Both the position numbers and the translations under genes were made by a program. DNA of 20,079 nucleotides from Pelargonium cotyledonis. Taxonomy: Eukaryota; Streptophyta; Magnoliopsida; Geraniales; Geraniaceae. Shown here piece after piece: positions 1 through 7,771 of the stretch. The DNA lies in NCBI GenBank assembly GCA_036897625.1, contig JAYMTA010001429.1:1-20079 (forward strand). The letters are read 5' to 3'. Position 1 is the first letter of the stretch; each line of letters starts with the position of its first letter. The notes below the pieces were generated by a model. That model had not been told where the DNA came from. It made no database searches and was given only the letters and a program-made list of their open reading frames with translations.

Positions 1-32
1 ATTTCATTTTTGCTGTTTTAATTTTTTTAAAT

Positions 33-549
33 ATGTCCCTAACTTTTCTTGGCATCAACTCCGGCGGCAACAACCAGCAGCAACTCCGGCTGCAACAACC
101 GGCAATAACTCCAGCTGCACTACAACAACAGGTAACAAGTTTTAATTTTTTGCTATTTTTAAATGTTCTATGCATTTAATTAAAGTTGTCTTTAATGATG
201 ACATATTATATAGATTTGTATATATATATGAATGCAAGCATGTTTGGGATCTGAATAGTTGGCAAGCGGGGACATGACTATGTATGAGTCCATTAGAGAT
301 GAGCAGCAGCGCCATCAAGCTCAATGGGAGGAGTGGCAACATAATCTTTCCCGACGCTCGCAACATAATAAAGGCATTAATCTTCAACCTTCACAAGCGG
401 AGATTAATCCTCATGATGAGGACAATCAATATCTTCGTCAAATGATGCGTAAACTTAAAGAGACCGTTGAATATCTTGCACAAAAAATTGCAACCCTTAA
501 AGGCTCCAATAGTTCACCATCCTCCAATAACAATGTGGATAATTCCTAG
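33..549 (+). CDS. C-terminal exons of a CACTA-element protein (partial)
   Basis: Two exons can be joined. A Gln/Asn-rich exon is open from the left edge and ends at 131 (CAACAACAG|GTAACA). The last exon is 259-549, starting after AATAG|TTGGCAAG and stopping at TAG 547-549. The splice is phase 0. The last exon encodes a charged, Gln/Glu-rich stretch (MTMYESIRDEQQRHQAQWEE and onward) that looks coiled-coil-forming, then a KLKETVEYLAQKIATLK heptad-like helix and an Asn/Ser-rich tail. CACTA elements commonly encode proteins with such coiled-coil C-termini next to the 3' terminal repeats. I cannot tell which of the two CACTA proteins (TNPA-like or TNPD-like) it is, and the 5' limit of the first exon is uncertain. 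The given start is just the first ATG in the open frame. Confidence 0.5.
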
Positions 550-770
550 TACTTTGTTATTTAAATTCTGATTGTGTTACTTCTTTTATTTTGGATTGTG
601 ATACTTTTCATTGCTAGTTAAGTATTTAGACTGTGTTATTTATTTTGGATTGTCTTTTATTGTTCTTGTTATCTATTTTGGATTGTGTTATTGCTCCAAT
701 ATAGAACAAGTTAGGTATTCAAATTTATATAATAATTTAAAATTACAATTAAAAATATTAATTTAATTCG

Positions 771-948
771 CCACGACATCACAAATTTGTGACGTCTTTC
801 CAACGTCCAAGTGGCGTCGCAAATAAATAGCCACGTCATCACCAATCTGCGACGCCGTTGCGACGTCCACGTGGCTTCGCAAATCGGTGCCACATCATCA
901 CCAATATGCGACGTCGTTGCGACGTCCACGTGGCGTCGCAAATGACGT
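771..948 (+). repeat. Subterminal tandem array of the CACTA element (3 x 58-60 bp)
   Basis: Three consecutive units start at 771, 831 and 890, each opening with CCAC(g/a)(t/a)CATCAC and closing with GGC(G/T)TCGCAAAT. They are much more GC-rich than the surrounding AT-rich DNA and packed with CGACGT and ACGT cores. Units 2 and 3 contain a perfect CACGTG palindrome. The array lies about 60 bp inside the transposon end, where CACTA transposases bind repeated motifs. More isolated GACGTCGCAAA copies run on to 985. Confidence 0.8.
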
Positions 949-1006
949 TCAATGACGCGTTTTACGTCGCAAATGACGTCGCAAAAACGTCCTGTTTCTT
1001 GTAGTG

Positions 1007-1780
1007 TTTATTAATATATATGACTAAATTGAATTCAATGATATAAATAGGTCGGCAAAAGAAGAAAAATAAGAACACCCTATGTTATTAGTTTATAATG
1101 TATGAACTAGTAAATAAATTATTGGTAGGGTTCATGTCTGGTCCATGACATAATCTATACATTTTAGTTCATTTATGTCCTATATATGTACCTAATTAAA
1201 GTCAAATAAGTGAACACAAAATTTAATTGGAAAGTCAAAACCCCCCCCCTAAACTCAAAGATGCTACTAGTAATGGTTGCCACTTTTCAAGAGTTTATTC
1301 TGACTCTGATACTTAACTCTACACTTCTGAACCACGGTCTATTCCCTTATTTGTTGTAGTGAGAGCTCACGAAGGATAGTAGGCTAATTCGGACAGATAG
1401 GTTGACCTAAGAACGCGAATAGACCTCACAACGAGACCCGCTATGTTACCAACGAATCACAGACTAGCACGTCGTCCAATAAATTCACCCCTAAAAACCT
1501 CTCTTGAAGTGAAGATAGATAAATCAAATTATAGTAGTTTGTTTTTAATATTGTTTAGTCTTAGTGCAACCGATAAATGTTTCAACTATTTTTCGTATTA
1601 TTTAAGTCGAAACTCTTATTCTCATACTTAAAACGGTCACCTAAATACAAATTTGAGTTTTTTATATAATTGTGTGCTACATGAAACATACAACAGGGTT
1701 TGAACTGAGAATATGAAACGCACATAGTTCATTTTTATTTTTTAACGAGAAAGCGCATAGCACATTAGTTTTAATTATGA
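1007..1780. other. Intergenic, no gene recognised
   Basis: AT-rich sequence between the transposon end and the RIN13-like promoter. It holds a 9-base C run (1241-1249) and a short stretch of more balanced composition (about 1340-1480), but no convincing coding frame. The 62-codon open frame at 1443-1631 shows no recognisable family. Confidence 0.5.
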
Positions 1781-1847
1781 TAAATTGTTGCCATCATCCT
1801 CGGCACTTGAGTAGTTGAACACTTACAAGGATGATAACGACAATTTA
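1781..1847. repeat. Imperfect inverted repeat (hairpin) upstream of the RIN13-like gene
   Basis: Left arm TAAATTGTTGCCATCATCCT (1781-1800) pairs with right arm AGGATGATAACGACAATTTA (1828-1847) with 17 of 20 matches and a 27-base loop. It ends about 20 bp before the first MSA motif and may be a small MITE remnant or a promoter structure. Confidence 0.6.
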
Positions 1848-1868
1848 CCCAAATACTAGTTTTAAACT

Positions 1869-1940
1869 CCCAACGGTCATTTGTTTTCCCACCAAAAACG
1901 GCGACGTATACCCCACCCTATATGGAGACCCCAACGGTCG
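1869..1940 (+). promoter_or_regulatory. Two MSA-type (MYB3R) motifs in the RIN13-like promoter
   Basis: CCCAACGGTCA at 1869-1879 matches the plant mitosis-specific activator consensus YCYAACGGYYA at all 11 positions. A second copy, CCCAACGGTCG at 1930-1940, matches 10 of 11. Both lie within about 155 bp of the ATG at 2022. A TATA-like CCTATATGG sits at 1917-1925. MSA elements are bound by MYB3R factors and drive G2/M expression, so cell-cycle regulation is inferred, not shown. Confidence 0.5.
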
Positions 1941-2021
1941 ATCTCTTCCCATATTCAAAATCCGCACTGCTCTTCATTTTCTCGAGAACCAAACAGAAAA
2001 ATAGAAAATCAACAGACCAAA

Positions 2022-3996
2022 ATGGCGAAACCAGTAACCGAACCGACCGATTCTTCGCCGCTGCGCGCAGCGAAGAAGGAAACTCCCGTAATTTTCATCA
2101 GCTCACCCTCTTCTTCTTCTTCGTACTCTTCATCTCCAGATCGTTCGTATTCGGAGAACGACGAGACTCCCCTGAGACCCATCATCTGCCTCAAGAACGA
2201 CGACGTGAAGCGTTACGAGGAGATCGAGGACTGCTTTATACTCGATTTCGATCCTTCTGCTTCGATTGCGAAGCTCTCCGTATCCGATAAATTGTCTTCT
2301 CTCGCTGATGATGATGACGACACTGAGCTCTCTGTGGTTGCTGAGAAGGGGAAGGTGCGGTTTATTTCTGTACCAATTTGGTGCTGTTTTGGTGTTTTTC
2401 TGTTTTCCCCTTGTTTGGTTGCCGAGAAAGTTACGGAATTTGATTAGGGTTTAGGGTTTATACTTTATATTCAAATTAGCTCCTTTTTGTTTGCATTACC
2501 CTAATTTCTCTAGTGTTTTTCGTTTTTAATCTTATTTGATTAGTGTGCTTGCTGAGAAAATGAAAATGTGGAGGCAAAAAATTGAAACTTTGGTGATTAT
2601 GGTTTTCACTAAAAGTCCTCATTTGACTGTGATGACTCGGGTTTGACAACGAGCGCAGATAGCATATTAGAGGATCGATTTAACTAGGATTAAACTGATA
2701 GTTGATTTAGACCTTTTTTGCATGTTGTGCAAGAACAAGAATTGTATGTGTGTGAGATAGAGAAAGAGATTCAAGTAAGCCTCTTTAACACGATTCACAT
2801 GTTCAAGTTCGTTGTGTAGTGAGGCCTGATTCAACTAAGCTTCTTTAACACGATGCACATAGCTCATTGTGGGTTTGCATGATTGCAAGCACAAGAAATT
2901 TGAGAGAGGAACTGAAGAAGAGAATTTAATTGTTCAATTGGGGCAACGCCTATGAATTTGATGCCATATTAGAAGAGCGATTCAACTAAGCTGAAACTGA
3001 GAATTGAAGGTTTAGTTGTAGTTTTATACTTTAACACTGCACACACATTGTTCGAGCCCATTGTGATATTTGTATGCTGTGCAAGCACAAGAAATTTGAT
3101 AGAGAGAGAAGCCGAAGAAGAAGAATTTAGTTATTCATTTTGGCCGAGGTCCATGAACTTGATGCCGTAGTTTTGTACTCAAACATTTCTCATAGACGAT
3201 ATATTTGGTTGTAGTGAATGGTGTTAGAGTCTTAGAGATTTGAAGATCTGAATTTCGATGACTTTTTCTGTTCTCTATTTGTCGTTTTTCAGTGTGTACG
3301 ATTACGATTCTTCTATGTCGTACTGATTACAATTTACCTGAACTGAATATTAGAACTTATATGTGCCGATTATTTCTCAATTTACCATAGCTCTCTTCTC
3401 CTATAACAGCATTTGATCTCTATCTATTGATTTCAATTTGTGGTTTGTTCATTTCTCGGATATTGCACTTTAGAAACACATTTAGATAGCATTTGGATTA
3501 GGGGTTTTGGTTCAAAAATGGGAACTAAGAATGAGAACGGAAATGAGATTCTCTTTTATCATGTTTGGGTTAGTATATTTATATGGAACATTCCCATTCC
3601 TGAACCAAAAATTCCATTCCAAACGCTACCTTCGACTGCTTCACAAGTTCTACTAGAATTGATTCTCTTGTTTTGACAATGATGATAGGTCTCTTGTAGA
3701 GATTATCCGCATTCAAGGCATCTCTGTGTGAAATTTCCCTTTGACACAACAAGTCACGAAACCTATTGCGAACTCGTAAGTGTATACAGCTGTATCTCAA
3801 TCTAACATAGCCGAGTTAACAATACTTTGAATCCTGTTTCATTCAAAAATTGCAGTGCTACTGCTATGTTTGTGACTCGGCAGCCCCATGTGAGTACTGG
3901 ATGAAGGCTCAATCCACTCATTGCCATGCTTCGGATAAAGTCGGGAACTGGAATCACCTCAGGAAAATGAAGAAACTGGAGCAGAGCCAGGTGTAG
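2022..3996 (+). CDS. RPM1-interacting protein 13 (RIN13)-like Cys-rich protein
   Basis: Three exons, 2022-2354, 3689-3775 and 3856-3996 (all phase 0, GT..AG), give 186 aa. Residues 1-110 are acidic and Ser-rich (Ser run near 38-50; EEIEDCFILDFDP). Residues 112-186 form a conserved Cys/His block: C114, H119/H122, C124, C138, C141-Y-C143-Y-V-C146-D, APC152, W155, HC163HASD. The CRDYPHSRHLC .. YCELCYCYVCD pattern is what I recognise from RIN13-type plant proteins; Arabidopsis RIN13 is reported to bind the resistance protein RPM1 and is longer, so this is a short family member. The conserved Cys/His spacing suggests metal binding (inference). ATG 2022 is the first in-frame ATG. An out-of-frame ATG at 1922 would open a 122-codon frame overlapping exon 1, so transcription probably starts downstream of it. 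Intron 1 is long (1334 bp) and repeat-filled. Confidence 0.75.
2640..3190 (+). repeat. Diverged tandem repeats in RIN13-like intron 1
   Basis: Segments around 2655-2780, 2820-2945 and 2960-3150 resemble each other. Shared pieces are 'gcatattagaRgaKcgattYaactaRg', 'ttctttaacacgatKcacat', 'tgYaagcacaagaaatttgaKagag' and 'gaagaagaRaattta'. They are imperfect copies of a unit of roughly 150-300 bp, expanded inside the intron. No coding potential is seen. Confidence 0.6.
3487..3628. mobile_element. MITE-like element, family 1 (intron 1 of the RIN13-like gene)
   Basis: A 142-bp segment with long imperfect terminal inverted repeats. The left end TAGCATTTGGATTAGG continues to GGTTCAAAAATGGG; the reverse complement of the right end reads TAGCGTTTGGAATGG and on to GGTTCAGGAATGGG. 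There is no long ORF. A second element with the same TAGCRTTTGGA ends lies at 15464-15579. A target duplication is not clear. Confidence 0.7.
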
Positions 3997-4780
3997 TGAT
4001 GTGTATTTGGTTTAGGTTTTTTTGGTTTTTGTGCACAAAAACTCCAATTGTGGACTTGCCCACCAGTTGGTCACATTGAAGCTTGAAATTTGATGTTTGG
4101 GCACTATATATTTATAGGGCTTTTTGGGGACAATTTTGAGGGTTTAAAGGAGGATAATATAATCCATTTCCTCCAACTTTGTATAGTTGACATGAAATTT
4201 GGTAAATGTTGTGATGTTTTTCATGAAATTGCTAGTGTTATTTTTGTGTAGTTGACATGAAATTGGTGAATGTTGGGATGTTTTCACGAAATTACTACTG
4301 CTATGTCTTGCCTGATTCGCATTTTTGTGCAGGTCGGGTTGGACAGACCTGCTCAAACTCTTGCATAAGTAAAATCTCAAATCTAAAACATAAAATAGAA
4401 TCAAGTCGTGTCAATTTTTGAATCAAGTCGAGTCAAACAAATCCGCCCAAGCATGATCACAAACGCACACATAGTACATGTAATATCTAAATTTTCAACT
4501 CGCACTCCTTATCAGATAGGGTTCAGAGCATCAGTTGACTGATATAACTTTATATCAATTGCACTAATGAGGTGATAAACGCCTCATTTAAAATTATGGA
4601 TCCGGTCGGGTCGCTCTGCTCCCACAAATTCACTTGAGTGTGAATAAGTGAAATTTAATGAGGTGATGATGGCTTAGTTAAGTTGCAACTGATATAAAAT
4701 TATATCAGTTAACTATACACATTTTAATATATATATATATATAAAACAATAAAAAAACATGGACAAGTCAGTTGAATAAA
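3997..4780. other. Intergenic between the RIN13-like and NAC-alpha genes
   Basis: 3' flank of the RIN13-like gene, then low-complexity DNA. It holds two imperfect 65-bp tandem units starting at 4181 and 4246 (GTRTAGTTGACATGAAATT ... ATGTT), a stretch with the RGTCGGGT words typical of dispersed plant repeats (4330-4450), and a segment bounded by two palindromic blocks. These are 4541-4560 (TGATATAAC-TTTATATCA type) and 4688-4711 (AACTGATATAA-AA-TTATATCAGTT, 11-bp perfect arms). An (AT)n run covers 4727-4743. No gene is seen. Confidence 0.6.
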
Positions 4781-4842
4781 AGCCCAATAAATTCAAATTG
4801 GGCCAACTTGAGGCCCATTAAAGGCCCAAAAGCAAACCCTTA
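4781..4842 (+). promoter_or_regulatory. Site II cluster plus telo-box-like motif, NAC-alpha promoter
   Basis: Four TGGGCY-type site II cores in either orientation lie in 48 bp: AGCCCA 4781-4786, TTGGGCC 4798-4804, GGCCCA 4812-4817 and GGCCCA 4823-4828. They are followed by AAACCCT at 4834-4840, close to the telo-box. This combination is characteristic of plant ribosomal-protein and translation-machinery promoters, where TCP factors and telo-box-binding proteins act, and it fits the NAC-alpha product. Confidence 0.75.
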
Positions 4843-4937
4843 TCATCATCATCATCAACAACAAACACACAGAACCGAACCGAATCCCTACAAAACACCA
4901 AAACCAGCAGAGAAGCTCAAAAGTAATCTCCTTAAAA

Positions 4938-4958
4938 CTCTCTCTCTCTCTCTCTCTC
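4938..4958 (+). repeat. (CT)n microsatellite in the NAC-alpha 5' leader
   Basis: An uninterrupted CT dinucleotide run of 21 bases lies about 28 bp before the ATG at 4987. Pyrimidine runs of this kind are common in 5' leaders of plant translation-related genes and are length-variable. Confidence 0.8.
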
Positions 4959-4986
4959 ATTCAATCCCCAGAAACGCGAAGAAGCC

Positions 4987-7230
4987 ATGTCGCCAGGTCC
5001 AGTCGTAGAGGCCACTGAGCAGGAGGTGGAGGAGAAGGTGTCGTCCATCGAGGAGCTTCAGAAGGAACTTATGGTACGCTTGTTTCTTCAATACCCACTT
5101 CTCTATTTACTCTTATTTTTGTTGGGTTTATGGTGTTTATGTGATCTGAATTTTGTAGAAGGATGTTCCCATTGTCGAGGACGTGAATGATGATGATGAC
5201 GAGGACGACGACGATGATGATGATGATGATGATAAGGAGGATGGTGCTGCAGGTTGTTCCCTGTACATTATACCTTTGAAATGAGTTATTTTTGTGTTTT
5301 TATTTTATGTTATTCGTTGATTATGTATCTGGGTTTATCTCAATTTTGAATATTTTTGCTGGGTTTTTGTGTTGTTGGTTATTTGCGAACAGAGGCTTCT
5401 CTCAATTTTGAAGATTTTTGCTGGGTTTTTGTGTTGTGGTTGTGTTATTCATTATTTATGAAGTGTTCCTTGTTGGTGAATTTTGGAATACTTCTTGTGG
5501 GAAGCTGTGAAATGGTGAATGTTATTGGTCGAATTTGTGGCGCCGCTGGTTGTTTCATATACATTATCCTTTGAACTGACTTATTTTTGCATTTTGTTTG
5601 TGTTTTTGTTTGGCTTTTGTGTTTGAAATGTTACTTGTTGGTGGGTTTTGGAATTTTGAAAAATGTGAATTTCATTGGTTGAATTTGTAGTTTTTTCAAT
5701 GGTGCGGCAGGTTGTCTCTTTACCATTACCTTTGAACTGACTTTTTTTTTTGTTTTTTTTTTTTTTGTTTTGTTAGTGTTATTTGTTATTTATGAACATG
5801 GGCAGAACACAATGGGTTTGGGTGTTGTTTGTGAACAGGGACTTACGAATTTTAAGATTTTTGGTGGGTTTTTGTGTTTTGTTGGCTTCTCTTAATTTTG
5901 AAGATTTCTACTGTGTTTTTGTATGTGTTTGTTAATGGCATTTTGGAGTGGTTTTTGTTGAAAATTTGGAAATGATGGATTTTATTGGTTGAATTTGGAG
6001 TTTTATTTATGTGATTTATAGTGTGTTAATTTGGGATATGCTACTGAAACTTGGTGATGTTTTGTTCTTTGGAAGTTGAAAAACTGGTTATTCTCGTCAA
6101 TTCTTCAGTTGTGTATCAGTATTAGTTTATTGGTCTGAATCCTAAAGCAAAAGGGAATTGATTTTTCGCTTAACTAGTGCTTTTTGTAAAGTACCGTTTT
6201 TCAGTTATGCCTAAGTTATTTTAGTGCTTCTGAATGTATGCAGAGTAAATTAAAGATTTTTGTTAATCTTGTTAGTAGATTGGAAATTGGAACTAGTAAA
6301 GTGCCTTTATTTCTATGCATTGAAATCATCATTTTTCAAGTTACAATGATTTTGAGTTTACTATGGTTCAGAAAATCATGGAAGAAAATCAATGCCTTTG
6401 AAGTTTAAGCTCATTTCTCGGCTTTCATTACTTGTATTATTGTTATTTATTTCAGGGCAAATGTAGAGTATTTATCTGCAATTGACCCTTAATTTTTATT
6501 TTCGTATTTTCTTATGATTCCATATAAAAACATGCTACGGGGATCAATCTGTTTCACTAGTCGGATTTCCAGCTTCAATATGCTATGTCCATCTATGTTG
6601 TTATTCGTATTTGGGAAGCCGAGTTCCATTTGTGTATCTTCTTTATGATCCGGTAACTTGTCATAATGAGAGAATTATGTGTAGGTGCAAATGGGAGCTC
6701 GAAGCAAAGCAGGAGCGAGAAAAAGAGCCGGAAGGCAATGTTGAAGCTTGGCATGAAACCCGTCACTGATGTTAGCCGGGTCACAATCAAGAGAACCAAA
6801 AACGTAAACTTTTTTAGCCATAGTTGGTTATGTTGTTTGGTTTGCATATATTATAAGCTATATTTTTCTTTTTCTTCAGATACTGTTTTTCATTTCCAAA
6901 CCCGATGTCTTCAAGAGCCCCAACTCCGAGACCTACGTCATCTTTGGGGAAGCAAAGATCGAGGATCTGAGCTCGCAGCTGCAGACACAGGCGGCTCAGC
7001 AGTTCAGGATGCCTGACATGGGATCTGTGATGGCTAAACCCAACATCTCCGCTGCTGCTGCCGGTGCCCAGGCAGACGAGGAAGAGGAAGAGGTTGACGA
7101 GACCGGTGTTGAAGCTCGGGACATTGATTTGGTGATGACTCAGGCAGGCGTGTCGCGGAGCAAAGCTGTGAGCGCTCTCAAGACACACAATGGAGACATC
7201 GTGAGTGCTATCATGGAACTCACTACTTAG
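4987..7230 (+). CDS. Nascent polypeptide-associated complex subunit alpha-like protein
   Basis: Four exons, 4987-5073, 5159-5252, 6685-6803 and 6880-7230, give 216 aa, the usual length for plant NAC-alpha. Order: acidic N-terminus with a long Asp run (about residues 39-51, coded by GAT/GAC repeats in exon 2), a basic ribosome-contact-like segment with [17 protein letters not shown], the NAC dimerisation domain ([11 protein letters not shown] then [20 protein letters not shown], ending [12 protein letters not shown]), a linker ([13 protein letters not shown]), an acidic stretch and a C-terminal UBA domain ([20 protein letters not shown] .. [13 protein letters not shown]). The protein heterodimerises with NAC-beta (BTF3) at the ribosome exit tunnel and shields nascent chains in the cytosol. 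Intron 2 (1432 bp) splits a Gly codon. The reading frame is intact and the family call is firm. Confidence 0.97.
5243..5910 (+). repeat. Tandem duplications in NAC-alpha intron 2 that include the exon 2/intron border
   Basis: The 3' end of exon 2 and its donor (GGTGCTGCAG|GTTGTTCC, from 5243) reappear diverged at 5539 (GGCGCCGCTGGTTGTTTC) and 5701 (GGTGCGGCAGGTTGTCTC). Each is followed by a CATTA-CCTTTGAA(C/A)TGA(C/G)TT stretch. A second family, beginning TCTCAATTTTGAA and continuing into TTTTTGCTGGG, occurs at 5337 and 5399, with a more diverged copy at 5888. The intron is T-rich and without coding potential. Confidence 0.7.
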
Positions 7231-7683
7231 TTTTTACACTTCATTTTACGAACATGCTTTCCGTTGAGTATTTTTGAACCGGGTTTCCCGTTTAGTTCAT
7301 CGTAGTGGATTTAGCTCACTTGCCATTTTATTTTGTCGTAGTTTGAAATACTCTGCTCAGTTATTTTATATGAGTATTTATTAATGCTTGCATAAGTTTT
7401 CACTGTCTCCAATTTAGATTTCATTGCTTTTGCTATTAGCATACACACACATGGATGGATCATAGTATTTTTGGGTGATCTGTTGAGAACAATCTCTTCT
7501 AAATTTGTAGGGTTTTGAGAATGAATCTTGATAGGTAAAGTAAGATGTCTCGAGATTGAGTCATTCAATATGCATAATTTTTCGTGTGAAAGGTTTTCGT
7601 TTTGAGCACAAGACAGTATATCGAAAGTTAGTCTTTTGTGTATATCGAAAGTCTTTTGTCTATACCCAGAACTTTAAATAGAA
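7231..7683. other. Convergent intergenic / 3' untranslated region
   Basis: AT-rich sequence between the NAC-alpha stop and the peroxidase 3' end, presumably the 3' UTRs of both convergent transcripts. A short direct repeat, TATATCGAAAGT(TA)GTCTTTTGT-like, occurs at 7618 and 7641. No ORF here has a recognisable family. Confidence 0.5.
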
Positions 7684-7755
7684 TTGACACGAATCTATGT
7701 ACCAACTCGACTCGACTCGATTGACCTTAACCATCACATCCACAAATTTTCAACC
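7684..7755 (-). pseudogene. Decayed copy of the peroxidase last-exon 3' end
   Basis: This stretch aligns with the end of the peroxidase coding exon at 7794-7866. Shared words, in the same order, are TTGACACGAATCT (7684 vs 7794), ACCAACTCGAC (7701 vs about 7829) and CTTAACCATCRCATCCRCAAA (7726 vs 7844). On the minus strand it reads FVDVMVKVNRVE, against [14 protein letters not shown] in the real gene. It lies 17 bp past the functional stop codon. It is best explained as the remnant of a local tandem duplication. Confidence 0.7.
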
Positions 7756-7771
7756 CGACTTGTTTCAAGTT

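Larger units (their letters stand above)
1..1006 (+). mobile_element. CACTA (En/Spm-type) DNA transposon, 3' portion
   Basis: The right-hand terminus is TTTCTTGTAGTG at 995-1006, the inverse of the CACTACAAGAAA end that defines CACTA elements. It is preceded by a short GC- and ACGT-rich tandem array (771-948), as expected for the subterminal transposase-binding region, and by the last exons of an element-encoded protein (ending at 549). The 5' end lies outside the window, so the length and the 3-bp target duplication cannot be verified; the three bases after the terminus are TTT. The 550-770 stretch is AT-rich 3' noncoding sequence with repeated 'ttttggattgtg' units. The right terminus is certain as a motif; family assignment rests on terminus plus subterminal structure. 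Confidence 0.85.

Noticed and set aside
711..941. 76-codon minus-strand ORF with repeated TSxxGDDVAPICxATWT-like segments
   Set aside because: It is the reverse reading of the GC-rich subterminal tandem array of the CACTA element; the protein repeat simply mirrors the DNA repeat.
1443..1631. 62-codon plus-strand ORF in the intergenic region
   Set aside because: There is no family resemblance, and it is AT-rich with no nearby promoter or splice context; it is compatible with chance.
3579..3800. Minus-strand ORF overlapping RIN13-like exon 2
   Set aside because: The plus strand of the same stretch gives the conserved CRDYPHSRHLC exon with correct splice borders; the minus frame is a shadow.
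6814..7188. 124-codon minus-strand ORF
   Set aside because: It is antisense to NAC-alpha exon 4, whose plus-strand NAC and UBA domain coding is unmistakable.
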